A DNA stretch of 64,000 nucleotides from Tolypothrix sp. PCC 7712 (GCF_025860405.1 NZ_CP063785.1:1054001-1118000); one strand, 5' to 3'; shown: positions 26,800-36,526, counted from the stretch's first letter. Translations and numbers: made by a program. Notes: generated by a model not told the origin, from the sequence alone.

Positions 26800-28956
26800 T
26801 TACCGATTTACTGCTGCTGCTTCCCGCGCTGCAGCTGCTTGGTCAGGATGGATACCTAAACGTGTCAGGTTGATCCGACCTTTGTTGTCAATTTCGCGCA
26901 CTTTGACAATCACTTCATCGCCTACAGCTACTTCATCTTCAACTTTGCCAACGCGGTAGTCAGCTAGTTGGGAAATGTGAATCATGCCTTCTTTTCCAGG
27001 CAGAAATTCCACAAAAGCACCAATAGGTATAATGCGGGTAACTCGTCCCACATAGACATCACCTTCGTGCAATTTACGAGTCATGCCTTGGATGATATTT
27101 CTAGCTTTCTTCGCCTTACTTTCATCCACAGCAGAAATCGTGACGGTGCCATCGTCTTCGATGTCCACTTTTGCACCTGTTTCTTCAGTGATGCCTTTAA
27201 TGGTCTTACCTCCAGGCCCAATCACCAGACCAATCATGTCAGGATCAATCTTGATGGTCAATAAACGTGGTGCATAGGGTGAGGTTTCTGTGCGTGGTGT
27301 GTCGATGGTTTGCAGCATTTTGTCTAAAATGTGCAAGCGGGCTGACTTAGCTTGATGGACTGCTTGGGCAATAATGTCCAATGACAGACCGGAAATTTTC
27401 ATGTCCATTTGTAAGGCAGTAATTCCCGTATCCGTACCAGCGACTTTAAAGTCCATGTCGCCTAAAAAGTCTTCAATGCCCTGGATATCCGTGAGAACGC
27501 GGACTTCATCACCTTCTTTAATCAAACCCATCGCCGCACCACTGACGGGCTTGAGAATTGGTACACCAGCATCCATTAAGGCTAGAGTGGAACCACAGAC
27601 TGAACCCATTGAGGTGGAACCGTTGGAAGATAGCACTTCCGATACCACGCGAATCACGTAGGGGAATTGTTCTTTGGGTGGTAGCACTGGTAACAGCGCT
27701 CTTTCGGCTAATGCCCCGTGACCGATTTCCCGCCGTCCTGGGGCGCGCATCGGCTTCGTTTCCCCAACTGAGAAGGGAGGGAAGTTGTAATGGTGTAAGT
27801 AGCGTTTAGATTGGTCTGTTTGCAAGTCATCGTTGAGGTTTTGGGCATCTCCGGGAGTACCAAGGGTACAGGCAGATAATACCTGGGTGAGTCCCCGATT
27901 AAACAAGCCGCTACCGTGAACGCGCTTAGGTAAAACATCGACTAAACAAGAAACCGGACGCACTTCATCGAGTTTGCGACCATCAACGCGGACGTTGTCT
28001 TCAATGATTTGACGGCGCATGAAGTGCTTGGTAATTTCCTTGAAGGTGTTACCTAGGGCTTTGCTATTGGCGGCTGTAGCAACGCGAACTGGGTCTTCTT
28101 CAGGGAGTTCTGCGATCGCATTGGCAATACTTTCCTTAACTACATCCAAAGCGGCATCGCGTTCTGGCTTAGTTAGTTCAAATTGCGCGAGAATTTTCTT
28201 AATCTCTTCACTGGCGCGATCGCTAATAAACTTGTCTAAAGTTTGATCTACTTCTGGGGGAGTTGCTTGCACAATTTCTAGACCTAGTTCTGCAACTAAA
28301 TCTTGTTGTGCTTTGATTAAATCCCGCACAGCTTCGTAGCCAAAATCAATCGCCTCAATAATATCGCGCTCTGGTAACTGGTTGGCTCCCGCCTCGACCA
28401 TGATTACTCCATCTGGTGAACCTGCTACTATCAGATCCAAGTCTCCAGCTTCAATTTCTGCGTAGGTTGGGTTAATGACAAAATCATCACCTACTAAGCC
28501 TACCCTCACTGCTGCCATTGGGCCATTAAAGGGAATTTGAGCAATTAGGGTAGCAATAGAAGCACCTGTAACAGCTAACACATCGGGCGGTACTTGCTCA
28601 TCCATTGACAATGTCAAAGCGACTATTTGCAAGTCATCGCGCAACCATGAAGGGAACAGCGGACGCAGGGGACGGTCTATCAGACGGCTAGTAAGAATTG
28701 TTTTTTCTGGGGGACGACCTTCACGCCGCATGATCCCGCCGGGAATCCTACCCGCAGCATATAGTCTTTCTTCGTAATCTACTGTGAGGGGAAGAAAATC
28801 AATGCCTTCTCTGGCTTGCGATCGCGTAGCCGTCACCAAAACAGCTGTATCCCCTGATTGTATCAAAACCGACCCACCAGCCTGGGGAGCTAGTAGGCCA
28901 ACCTTCAGTCGAATATCCCGTCCGTCAAAGGATATTGACTTATCAACTTCTGTCAT
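26800..28956 (-). CDS. pnp: Polyribonucleotide nucleotidyltransferase (PNPase)
   Basis: Phosphorolytic 3'-5' exoribonuclease that in cyanobacteria also adds heteropolymeric tails. 718 residues, normal length. Two RNase PH domains (about 10-230 and 310-545, with '[15 protein letters not shown]' and '[14 protein letters not shown]'), a KH domain ('[20 protein letters not shown]', about 565) and an S1 domain ('[20 protein letters not shown]' to 'INLTRLG', about 630-700). ATG at 28956. A GNAT gene lies upstream in the same direction. Confidence 0.97.
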   Translation of the reverse strand: MTEVDKSISFDGRDIRLKVGLLAPQAGGSVLIQSGDTAVLVTATRSQAREGIDFLPLTVDYEERLYAAGRIPGGIMRREGRPPEKTILTSRLIDRPLRPLFPSWLRDDLQIVALTLSMDEQVPPDVLAVTGASIATLIAQIPFNGPMAAVRVGLVGDDFVINPTYAEIEAGDLDLIVAGSPDGVIMVEAGANQLPERDIIEAIDFGYEAVRDLIKAQQDLVAELGLEIVQATPPEVDQTLDKFISDRASEEIKKILAQFELTKPERDAALDVVKESIANAIAELPEEDPVRVATAANSKALGNTFKEITKHFMRRQIIEDNVRVDGRKLDEVRPVSCLVDVLPKRVHGSGLFNRGLTQVLSACTLGTPGDAQNLNDDLQTDQSKRYLHHYNFPPFSVGETKPMRAPGRREIGHGALAERALLPVLPPKEQFPYVIRVVSEVLSSNGSTSMGSVCGSTLALMDAGVPILKPVSGAAMGLIKEGDEVRVLTDIQGIEDFLGDMDFKVAGTDTGITALQMDMKISGLSLDIIAQAVHQAKSARLHILDKMLQTIDTPRTETSPYAPRLLTIKIDPDMIGLVIGPGGKTIKGITEETGAKVDIEDDGTVTISAVDESKAKKARNIIQGMTRKLHEGDVYVGRVTRIIPIGAFVEFLPGKEGMIHISQLADYRVGKVEDEVAVGDEVIVKVREIDNKGRINLTRLGIHPDQAAAAREAAAVNR

Positions 28957-29058
28957 TCAGTTTTTTTTCCTTCTATGCACGCTATTCTCTCTCTGTGGCA
29001 ATCCTAACATTTCTGCCCTCTAGCTGGCTTCAGGTACATACAAAGATAAACAACTTTG

Positions 29059-29604
29059 TCAACATAAAGCACGATACATCATCAGTGCGTCTATCACTTG
29101 CCCATCAGCTAACTTAGCCGCTTGGGGAATGCGTCCAATAATCTCAAATCCTAATGTCTGCCACAGGGTAATTGACGGTATATTAGTTTCAAAGACCAAA
29201 TTAAACATTACTGCCTCGTAGCCTAGGCTAGTTGCGATCGCTAGCATCGCCTCTCCCATAAACCGCCCTATGCCCTGACCCCGCAATTGTGGTTGTACAA
29301 TAAAACCAGCGTTGCAAATATGGCTACACCGGCCGGGAAAGTTTGGTTTTAGATAAAAAGCCCCTAATATATCTTTGGCTTTGTGTGTAGCACCCTGCTC
29401 AACAGCCCTAACAACAAAGGCATCCTGACTCAACCAATAAGCCGCAAATTCTGCCACAGAAAGGGGTTGCTTTTGAGGATAGGTTTTACCTTCAGTAATT
29501 ACTAGATTTAATAATGCTCTCACTTCTTCCTGTTCTTGTGGATGCATATAATCTAGCTCTATGAACATGCCATTTTTTATAAATTGATGATGTGGCAATT
29601 GCAT
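29059..29604 (-). CDS. GNAT family N-acetyltransferase
   Basis: 181 residues with the GNAT acetyl-CoA signature 'QLRGQGIGRFMGEAML' and the following strand-helix 'GYEAVMFNLVFETNIPSITLWQTLGFEIIGRIPQA'. The acceptor substrate is unknown. It is placed 102 bases upstream of pnp on the same strand; co-transcription is possible. Confidence 0.88.
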   Translation of the reverse strand: MQLPHHQFIKNGMFIELDYMHPQEQEEVRALLNLVITEGKTYPQKQPLSVAEFAAYWLSQDAFVVRAVEQGATHKAKDILGAFYLKPNFPGRCSHICNAGFIVQPQLRGQGIGRFMGEAMLAIATSLGYEAVMFNLVFETNIPSITLWQTLGFEIIGRIPQAAKLADGQVIDALMMYRALC

Positions 29605-29969
29605 TATTATAAATTTTTATTTATCCTTAACTTTTCCTTGTTTATTATATTAAATCAAGGATAAATTAAATATGAAACGAGCAATTTTATAAATCTAGTA
29701 TAGTGATGATGCCAGCAAAATTAATCTTAATTTGCGAGTTATAGATTAGTGAAACTTTTTAGTTTTATGGTAATACTCTCCCTAGATAAATCAAGCAAAT
29801 GCTGCCAAATATGAAGATAGTAAATTTAGGATTGTTATTAAATAAATTCAACAAAATAGTGGTGCGGAAATCATGTATGACTATCTTCAAGTCATTAACG
29901 TAACGGATTATTAACAAATTTATTCTTGATTTAAGTAAAGCATATAAGTAGTGGAACGGTAGTTAGGAA
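29605..29969. other. Gene-free AT-rich spacer upstream of the SNF2 gene
   Basis: 365 bases between divergent genes, presumably holding the SNF2 operon promoter. No clear boxes identified. Confidence 0.45.
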
Positions 29970-32900
29970 ATGGCAATTTTACACGGTATTTGGTTAAATA
30001 AACAGCAAAACAGTAGTTTATTTATTTGGGGAGAAACTTGGCGTTCTGCACAGGATAATGCTGATAGTAATGTTGGTTTTGATATTCCCTCCAATCCCTT
30101 GGCAATGGCTCCACAAGAGTTAAGCGAGTGGTTGCGTTCGCGAAATCTGACAATTCCTAATTTAAATCCAGAACCTCAGATGGCTGTTAGCACCGGCAGA
30201 AAACGTCAAAGTGCAACTGTTACGGAAGTAAAATTGCCCAGCGAATCCCAAATTATTGCTTTACCAACTCAAATATCAGCAGGTAGCATTTTTCCTCTAC
30301 ATTCTGCGGTTGTGGAAACGCCAACATCGTCTCAAGCACCAGATTCTCAGCAATATCTGCACCCTTGGCAAGTGGAGGGTTTTTGCTTAAACCCCAACGC
30401 CGCTATGAAATTTTTGGCTTCTCTGCCATTAAGTAGTATTAGCGGCAATGATGCCTTTTTAAGCGGAGATTTACGCTTTTGGTCGCAAGTAGCTAGATGG
30501 AGTTTAGATTTAATTTCTAGATGTAAATTTCTGCCTCATATTTCTAAAGAAACTGATAGTTTTGTTGCTAGTTGGCAAGTACTTTTAGATAGTGCTGTAG
30601 ATGGCACAAGGTTAGAGAAATTTTCGCAGTTAATGCCCTTAGCTTGTCGGACATATCAAGAAAGTGCTGAGTTCCAAGTGCTGAGTGCTGAGTTAAGAGA
30701 ACAAGACCCAGCACTCATGACTCAGTACCCATCACTGAATTTACCTTTACAGCCGCAAGAATTACTATTAGGATTTCTCAATAGTACGATTGATGCCCAA
30801 GTTAGAGAAATGATTGGTTCTCAACCCTTAGTGGAAAATAGGGTGATGGCATCTTTACCAGCTGGAGTGCGACAGTGGTTGCAAAGCTTAACGGGTGAAT
30901 CGGCAAAAGTTAGTGCAGACGCAATGGGTGTGGATAGGCTACAAGCAGCAATGAACGCTTGGACGATGCCGCTACAATACCAATTAACTTATAAAAGTTT
31001 GTTTCGTACCTGCTTTGAATTGCGATCGCCTGAAGCTGGAGAATCAGAATGGAAATTGGTATATTATCTGCAAGCTGCCGACGATTCAGAATTTTTAGTA
31101 GATGCAGCAACGATTTGGCAGCATCCAGTTGAGCAATTAGTGTATCAAAATCGCACCATTGAACAACCCCAAGAAACATTCCTGCGCGGTTTGGGGTTAG
31201 CTTCGCGATTATATCCTGCGATCGCACCTAGTTTAGAAAGTGAATATCCGGATTCATTTAGCCTTAACCCCATCCAGGCTTATGAATTTATTAAGTCTGT
31301 AGCTTGGAGGTTAGAAGATAGCGGCTTAGGGGTAGTTTTACCACCCAGCTTGGCAAATCGTGAAGGATGGGCGAACCGTTTGGGTTTAAAAATTACCGCC
31401 GAAACACCCAATCAAAAGCAGGGACGCTTAGGATTACAAAGTTTGCTGAATTTTCAATGGAAATTGGCGATTGGTGGACAAACGATTTCTAAAGCGCAAT
31501 TTGACAGGTTGGTAGCATTAAATAGCCCACTGGTAGAAATTAACGGCGAGTGGGTAGAGTTACGTCCCCAAGATATTAAAACTGCCCAAGCATTTTTTGC
31601 TTCTCGAAAAGAAAAAATGTCCCTCTCCTTAGAAGATGCTTTGCGGCTGGGTACAGGAGATACCCAAGCCATAGAAAAATTACCAGTCGTGAGTTTTGAA
31701 GCATCTGGTGCATTACAAGAATTAATTGGGGCCTTAACCAATAATCAGGCGATCGCACCTTTACCCACACCTGCTAACTTTAAAGGAGAGTTGCGACCTT
31801 ATCAACAACGTGGTGCTGCTTGGCTAGCCTTCCTCGAACGCTGGGGTTTGGGTGCTTGTCTCGCGGACGACATGGGTTTAGGAAAATGTGTCGCACCTGA
31901 TACATTGATCAATATTAATGGCAGCTTACTTACAGCTGAGGCAATTTGGACAAATTACGCTAGTGAAACAGAATTTGATGGCGAAGGATTTTGGACTGTT
32001 CCTACCAAGAAATTACTAGTTAATTCCATAGATAACCAAACAGGTAAGATTGTTCAAGCAGAAATTCAACATTTATATCGGCAGCAGGTACGGGAGAATT
32101 TACGAAAAGTCACCTTACAAGATGGCAGCAGTATTACTATTACATATCGTCACAAACTCTTGACTAATCAAGGTTGGACAAATGACTTAAAAGTAGGTGA
32201 TTACGTTTGTGTCCCAGCCAAAATGCTATGGAATGGTCAAAAACAAGACCCAGATTTAGTTAAGTTTCTAGCTTGGCAAATTGCTGAAGGGCATGAGTTA
32301 ACAGAAGTGGGAAGAGTTACTGTATCTCAAAAAGATATCAGAGTCCTCGAAAATCTACTCCAAATTTTTCACCGCCTAGGAAAGCGCTATAACCTCAAAA
32401 TTAACAGCCCAAATGTCTGTACTTTTCCCAACAGAGTGTCGTGTCTTCGAGTTAACAGCCAAGCCTATCGACGATTTTTAGAAGGTAAAGGTTACGTTTG
32501 GGGCAAACTGTCAGCAGAAAAATCGATTCCGTCCTTTATTATGCAAGCAGATTCGGACAGTGTGCGGCTGTTTTTGCAGAACTATTTTGATGCTGAATCT
32601 GCTGTGGTGTTGAATATGGGTAGTATTGAAATTGCTACAGCCTCAGCTTTACTAATTCAACAGCTTTCCACACTGCTGCGACGCTTTGGCATTTGGTTGA
32701 GAATATCAACTAGACAGAAATGTGCTACCAATGGAACTCGTACTTTGCGTACCTATTATATTGGTGTGATTGGTGGAAATTCTGCCCGCAGATTCTTACA
32801 AGAAATTGGTTTTAGCAACACAGAAAAACAACAGAAATTAATAACAATTTGTCAACGCATTAGTAATACAAACGTTGAAGGTATCCCGGCTGCTCAACTA

Positions 32901-34634
32901 GTAGCCCAAACTGTTAGCAATACTGGGTTACCATTGCGCCATTTAGGAATGCACAACAATGTTTATATTAATGGCTCGCAACAGTTTTCTCGAGATAGTT
33001 TACAACAAGTCATCGCTGGGATGAATCGCGTTATCAGCGGAGAGTCTCAGCAGCAGTACCAGTCCCTAAAACCTTCCAAGTGGACAAATAGAACTCTGGA
33101 AGCATATTCTCGCATAGATGTACAACAGTTGAGCTTAACGCAGCAATCTTTACAAAGACTCCTCGATCAAGAAGTTTTTTACTGCAAAATTGAAAATATT
33201 GAAGATATCGATTATGAGGGTTGGGTTTATGACTTAGAAGTAAGGGAAAACCACAATTTTGTGGCTAACAATATTATTTGTCATAACACTATTCAATTCA
33301 TCGCTTTTCTATTACACCTCAAAGAACAGGATGCATTAGAAAAACCGACTCTCTTAGTTTGTCCCACTTCTGTATTAGGGAACTGGGAACGAGAAGTTAA
33401 AAGATTTGCTCCCACACTCAAAATTTTACAATATCACGGTGATAAACGCCCCAAAGGTAAGGCGTTTACAGATGCGGTGAAAAAGTATAATTTAGTCGTC
33501 ACCAGTTACTCACTAATTCACCGGGATTTAAAATCATTGCAGAGTGTGGAGTGGCAAGCCATAGTATTAGATGAAGCGCAGAATGTGAAAAATTCTGATG
33601 CCAAGCAATCCCAAGCAGTTCGGCAAATAGAAGCCGCATTTCGCATTGCTTTAACTGGTACGCCAGTAGAAAATAGATTGCAAGAACTTTGGTCTATTTT
33701 AGACTTTCTCAATCCTGGTTATTTGGGAAATAAGCAGTTCTTTCAACGCAGGTTTGCCATGCCAATTGAAAAGTATGGTGATTCTGCTTCATTAAATCAA
33801 TTACGTTCCTTAGTACAACCGTTTATTCTGCGGCGACTGAAAACAGATCGTGATATTATTCAAGACTTGCCCGAAAAGCAAGAAATGACGGTATTTTGTG
33901 GGCTAACTCCCGAACAAGCGACGCTTTATCAAAAAGTGGTGGAAGAGTCTTTAGCAGAGATTGATACCGCCACAGGATTACAACGCCGAGGAATGATTTT
34001 AGCTTTATTAATTAAGCTCAAACAAGTCTGCAATCATCCAGCCCAATATTTAAAAGCAGCCAGCTTAGACAAATATCATTCCGGCAAACTTCAGCGCTTG
34101 GATGAAATGTTAGAAGAAGCTTTAGCAGAAGGCGATCGCGCTTTAATTTTCACCCAATTTGCCGAATGGGGTAAATTACTCAAACCCCATTTAGAAAAAC
34201 AGCTAGGACGCGAAATATTTTTCTTGTACGGTAGTACTAGTAAAAAACAACGTGAGGAAATGATTGACCGTTTCCAACACGACCCCCAAGGGCCACCAAT
34301 TATGATTCTCTCTTTAAAAGCTGGGGGTGTGGGGTTAAATTTAACCAGAGCAAATCACGTCTTTCACTTTGATAGATGGTGGAACCCCGCAGTTGAAAAT
34401 CAAGCCACAGACCGAGTATTTCGGATTGGTCAAACTCGCAATGTGCAAGTACATAAATTTGTTTGTACAGGCACATTAGAAGAAAAAATTCACGACATGA
34501 TTGAAAGTAAAAAACAACTTGCAGAACAAGTTGTAGGTGCAGGGGAAGATTGGCTAACTGAATTAGATACAGACCAACTCCGTAATTTACTATTACTGGA
34601 TCGCAGTTCGGTAATTGAAGAAGATGCCGAATAA
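29970..34634 (+). CDS. SNF2-family helicase interrupted by an intein
   Basis: A 1554-residue precursor; after splicing about 1087 residues. The N-terminal ~600 residues resemble the SNF2-associated DUF3670 region of bacterial HelZ-like ATPases. The Walker A motif is split: 'DDMGLGK' ends at residue 639, the intein occupies 640-1106, and the next extein residue T1107 restores 'DDMGLGKT'. Downstream are motif II 'DEAQ' (about 1201-1204), 'ALTGTPVENRL', 'LKAGGVGLNLT' and motif VI 'QATDRVFRIGQTR' (about 1480). Residues about 232-260 are encoded by a sequence that is elsewhere an intergenic repeat (GTGCTGAGTGCTGAGTT). Followed by caspase, hairpin-protein and SWIM genes on the same strand. SNF2-SWIM gene pairs are recurrent in bacteria. 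Confidence 0.93.
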   Translation: MAILHGIWLNKQQNSSLFIWGETWRSAQDNADSNVGFDIPSNPLAMAPQELSEWLRSRNLTIPNLNPEPQMAVSTGRKRQSATVTEVKLPSESQIIALPTQISAGSIFPLHSAVVETPTSSQAPDSQQYLHPWQVEGFCLNPNAAMKFLASLPLSSISGNDAFLSGDLRFWSQVARWSLDLISRCKFLPHISKETDSFVASWQVLLDSAVDGTRLEKFSQLMPLACRTYQESAEFQVLSAELREQDPALMTQYPSLNLPLQPQELLLGFLNSTIDAQVREMIGSQPLVENRVMASLPAGVRQWLQSLTGESAKVSADAMGVDRLQAAMNAWTMPLQYQLTYKSLFRTCFELRSPEAGESEWKLVYYLQAADDSEFLVDAATIWQHPVEQLVYQNRTIEQPQETFLRGLGLASRLYPAIAPSLESEYPDSFSLNPIQAYEFIKSVAWRLEDSGLGVVLPPSLANREGWANRLGLKITAETPNQKQGRLGLQSLLNFQWKLAIGGQTISKAQFDRLVALNSPLVEINGEWVELRPQDIKTAQAFFASRKEKMSLSLEDALRLGTGDTQAIEKLPVVSFEASGALQELIGALTNNQAIAPLPTPANFKGELRPYQQRGAAWLAFLERWGLGACLADDMGLGKCVAPDTLININGSLLTAEAIWTNYASETEFDGEGFWTVPTKKLLVNSIDNQTGKIVQAEIQHLYRQQVRENLRKVTLQDGSSITITYRHKLLTNQGWTNDLKVGDYVCVPAKMLWNGQKQDPDLVKFLAWQIAEGHELTEVGRVTVSQKDIRVLENLLQIFHRLGKRYNLKINSPNVCTFPNRVSCLRVNSQAYRRFLEGKGYVWGKLSAEKSIPSFIMQADSDSVRLFLQNYFDAESAVVLNMGSIEIATASALLIQQLSTLLRRFGIWLRISTRQKCATNGTRTLRTYYIGVIGGNSARRFLQEIGFSNTEKQQKLITICQRISNTNVEGIPAAQLVAQTVSNTGLPLRHLGMHNNVYINGSQQFSRDSLQQVIAGMNRVISGESQQQYQSLKPSKWTNRTLEAYSRIDVQQLSLTQQSLQRLLDQEVFYCKIENIEDIDYEGWVYDLEVRENHNFVANNIICHNTIQFIAFLLHLKEQDALEKPTLLVCPTSVLGNWEREVKRFAPTLKILQYHGDKRPKGKAFTDAVKKYNLVVTSYSLIHRDLKSLQSVEWQAIVLDEAQNVKNSDAKQSQAVRQIEAAFRIALTGTPVENRLQELWSILDFLNPGYLGNKQFFQRRFAMPIEKYGDSASLNQLRSLVQPFILRRLKTDRDIIQDLPEKQEMTVFCGLTPEQATLYQKVVEESLAEIDTATGLQRRGMILALLIKLKQVCNHPAQYLKAASLDKYHSGKLQRLDEMLEEALAEGDRALIFTQFAEWGKLLKPHLEKQLGREIFFLYGSTSKKQREEMIDRFQHDPQGPPIMILSLKAGGVGLNLTRANHVFHFDRWWNPAVENQATDRVFRIGQTRNVQVHKFVCTGTLEEKIHDMIESKKQLAEQVVGAGEDWLTELDTDQLRNLLLLDRSSVIEEDAE
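30663..30737. repeat. Intergenic-type repeat inside the SNF2 reading frame
   Basis: GTGCTGAGTTCCAAGTGCTGAGTGCTGAGTT is followed by the complementary-looking CCCAGCACTCATGACTCAGTAC. The unit GTGCTGAGTGCTGAGTT is intergenic at 5553, 6864 and (inverted) 43380. Here it is translated in frame within the helicase's poorly conserved N-terminal part. Confidence 0.8.
31887..33287 (+). mobile_element. Intein with LAGLIDADG-like homing endonuclease (467 aa)
   Basis: It begins with Cys ('CVAPDTLININ', block A) and ends 'VANNIICHN' followed by Thr as +1 residue, so Cys1/His-Asn/Thr+1 splicing chemistry is intact. Block B is the region around 'SSITITYRHKLLT'. Block F is 'WVYDLEVRENHNFVANN'. Between them lie two DOD-endonuclease helices: 'LVKFLAWQIAEGHE' (acidic E at the catalytic position) and 'VRLFLQNYFDAESA' (D-A-E), so the endonuclease may still cut. 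The insertion point is exactly between Lys and Thr of the Walker A motif, a typical intein site. Boundaries are given to the nucleotide by reconstructing DDMGLGKT. Confidence 0.93.
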
Positions 34635-34678
34635 TTTAGTAGTTACAACCAAATTATTCTGCACGTCATAATTCTCGA

Positions 34679-34739
34679 TGTAGGGTGTGTTGTCGCATAG
34701 CGCAAAGCACCATTAAAAATTTCAGGTGCTACACCCTCC
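34679..34739. repeat. Short inverted intergenic repeat (GTAGGGTGTG...CTACACCCTCC)
   Basis: Imperfect arms flank a 'GCATAGCGCAAAGCACC' core between the SNF2 and caspase genes. Repeats of this general form are common in cyanobacteria. Confidence 0.45.
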
Positions 34740-34803
34740 GCAATAACAAAAAATCTAAATTTATATTTAATAGATAATATCTTTATCTCTAGACTGTACG
34801 ATT

Positions 34804-35817
34804 ATGTCCAATCACTTTACCCACGGTTATGCTTTGTTAATTGGAGTTGGTAGCACAGCCGAACCAAAATGGTCATTACCCGTAACAGTCAAAGATGTGC
34901 AAGCAATAAAAACCGTGCTAACCGGTAAAGATTTGTGTGCCTATGATTCCGCAAATATTCGCTTATTGCAGAATGAGCAGACAACACGTAGTGCAATTAT
35001 CGCTGGATTAACCTGGTTACAAGAAAAAGCAGCAAGCGATCGCAATGCCACAATAGTAGTTTATTACTCCGGTCATGGATGCTTTGACCTAGCAAGCCAG
35101 TGTTATTACTTACTACAACATGACTTCAATTCCTCAGATATTGCTAAAACCGCCCTATCTGCCTCAGACTTTACACAAGCCTTGCGTCAAATTCCAGCAA
35201 AGCGGTTGTGGGTAGTAATTGATAGCTGTCATGCAGAAGGTATGGCTACTTCCAAAGGCGAACTACCTGCAGATTTTATCGCCACAGCCTTACCCAAGGG
35301 TGTTATAGATGACTTGAAGCACGGAGAAGGAAGGGCAGTATTTACATCATCCAGGGGTAATCAGAGTTCTTACATCCGCCCTGATGCTACCATGAGCCTC
35401 TACACTTATCATCTCGTTGAGGCATTGCGGGGAGCGGCTAACAAGCCAGGAGACACCACAGTGATGCTCTCCAACCTCATCAATCATTTAGGAAAAACTG
35501 TGCCAGAAAGCGCTAGAACCCTGTGGAGACAAGAACAAACACCATTTTTTGATACAGCAATGGAAGATTTCCCAATAGCCATGTTGCGCGGCGGAAAAGG
35601 AGTAGCAAACTCAACCCCAGACTCGCCTAAAATCATGAGCGATCGCGAAGTCGTCACACCTGCACTCGCAAGAGCAAAACGAGCATTAGCTATTTTAGAA
35701 GAACAAGCCGCTTCCTATGGAATCAGGATTCCCGTAGATTTGCAGATTGAATTAGAAGAAAAACGCCGACAAGTAATTGAATTAGAATCCCGCCATCAAA
35801 GAACCGGATTAGATTAA
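34804..35817 (+). CDS. Caspase-like (C14) protease with C-terminal helical-hairpin module
   Basis: 337 residues. The p20-like domain opens 'GYALLIGVGSTAEPKWSLPVTVKDV', with the catalytic dyad H91 in 'YYSGHGCFD' and C142 in 'VVIDSCHAEG'. An intact dyad means an active peptidase is likely. 'GRAVFTSSRGNQSS' and 'SLYTYHLVEALRG' are later caspase-core strands. The last ~50 residues (285-330) form a charged helix-turn-helix, 'RAKRALAILEEQAASYGIR' then 'IPVDLQIELEEKRRQV', nearly repeated in the protein encoded at 36242. Such short modules recruit effectors to STAND-type NTPases in predicted bacterial conflict systems. No signal peptide, so cytoplasmic. Biological trigger unknown. Confidence 0.9.
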   Translation: MSNHFTHGYALLIGVGSTAEPKWSLPVTVKDVQAIKTVLTGKDLCAYDSANIRLLQNEQTTRSAIIAGLTWLQEKAASDRNATIVVYYSGHGCFDLASQCYYLLQHDFNSSDIAKTALSASDFTQALRQIPAKRLWVVIDSCHAEGMATSKGELPADFIATALPKGVIDDLKHGEGRAVFTSSRGNQSSYIRPDATMSLYTYHLVEALRGAANKPGDTTVMLSNLINHLGKTVPESARTLWRQEQTPFFDTAMEDFPIAMLRGGKGVANSTPDSPKIMSDREVVTPALARAKRALAILEEQAASYGIRIPVDLQIELEEKRRQVIELESRHQRTGLD

Positions 35818-36241
35818 TTAAATTACACAGGTAGGGGCAAGGCAATTTAAGCTAAAAGCGATATAGGGCGGGTGTTGTACAAATACCTCGCGCCCTCATC
35901 CCCTAACCCCTTCTCCCCCAGGAGAAGGGGAAATAAATCTCTTGCTCCCTTCTCCCTGTGGGAGAGGGGCTGGGGGTGAGGGCGAAACCTCTTGCAACCA
36001 AGCGGGTTTCACGTTCAGTTGACACCACTGGGCATTGCCTTACCCTGAAAATTATATTGACTTCCAAGTGATTTACACCAACCTTCGCCTTCCTTTCACC
36101 AACTTCCCCCTTCCAGGGATGCCGTGAAAAACTTATACAATCAAATGAGATGAAAATCTTCCCTCACCTGGCTCTCAATTAAACTAAAAAGCTAATTCCA
36201 TCAAGATTAATTGCATATTTTTTTATTATTGATACAACCCT
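35818..36241. other. Gap between caspase and hairpin-protein genes, largely MITE-like DNA
   Basis: Contains the second ~185-bp palindromic element (35847-36030), then about 210 bases with no gene, which must hold any promoter for the 36242 gene. Confidence 0.7.
35847..36030. mobile_element. MITE-like palindromic element, left end truncated
   Basis: Same sequence as 20058-20235 with few differences (AAAGCGATATAGGGCGGGTG..., CCCTCATCCCCTAACCCC, GGGCTGGGGGTGAGGG, right end GTTGACACCACTG). The first ~12 bases (the GTGTCAAC end) are missing. It is flanked by GGCAAT on the left and GGCATTGCC on the right, consistent with insertion into a GGCAATGCC-type site. Confidence 0.78.
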
Positions 36242-36493
36242 ATGGATGATCGAGAAGCACTACAGCGCACTCTCAACCGTGCCCGTCGCGCCCTCCAGAT
36301 AATAGAAGAAGAAAAAGCTAGTTATGGCATTCGAGTTCCAGTAGATTTGCAAATCGAACTCGAAGAAAAACAAAAAGAAGTCGCTAGCCTAGAAGCGCGA
36401 TTAAATCAGTTACAGGGAAACCGCACCGTAGCTGTACCTGATAACCTCCCCCGCTATAACGATGTATTTGTCGGACGCAAAGCAGGGGAATAA
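36242..36493 (+). CDS. Small helical-hairpin protein, likely remnant of a STAND NTPase
   Basis: 83 residues. Residues 8-55 ('LNRARRALQIIEEEKASYG', then 'PVDLQIELEEKQKEV') match the caspase's C-terminal module almost residue by residue. After a short linker the protein ends 'NLPRYNDVFVGRKAGE'. In larger proteins this hairpin is often followed by 'F-V/I-GR-E-x-EL', the start of a STAND/AAA ATPase, so this looks like the N-terminus of an effector-associated NTPase whose remainder was lost. The stop is followed at once by an AATTCGTAATTCGTAATTCG repeat. Alternatively it is a real stand-alone adaptor that binds the caspase tail. Confidence 0.68.
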   Translation: MDDREALQRTLNRARRALQIIEEEKASYGIRVPVDLQIELEEKQKEVASLEARLNQLQGNRTVAVPDNLPRYNDVFVGRKAGE

Positions 36494-36497
36494 TTTT

Positions 36498-36526
36498 TAA
36501 TTCGTAATTCGTAATTCGTAATTAAA
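36498..36526. repeat. Triple AATTCGTAATTCGT unit
   Basis: Three tandem ATTCGTA units begin within 10 bases of the preceding stop codon. Same family as at 775-835. It may mark the deletion joint of the lost NTPase gene. Confidence 0.7.

Noticed and set aside
35847..36030. CRISPR or tRNA-like structure suggested by the strong stem
   Set aside because: It is a single palindrome with a near copy elsewhere in the window (20045-20235) and no repeat-spacer periodicity or tRNA consensus.
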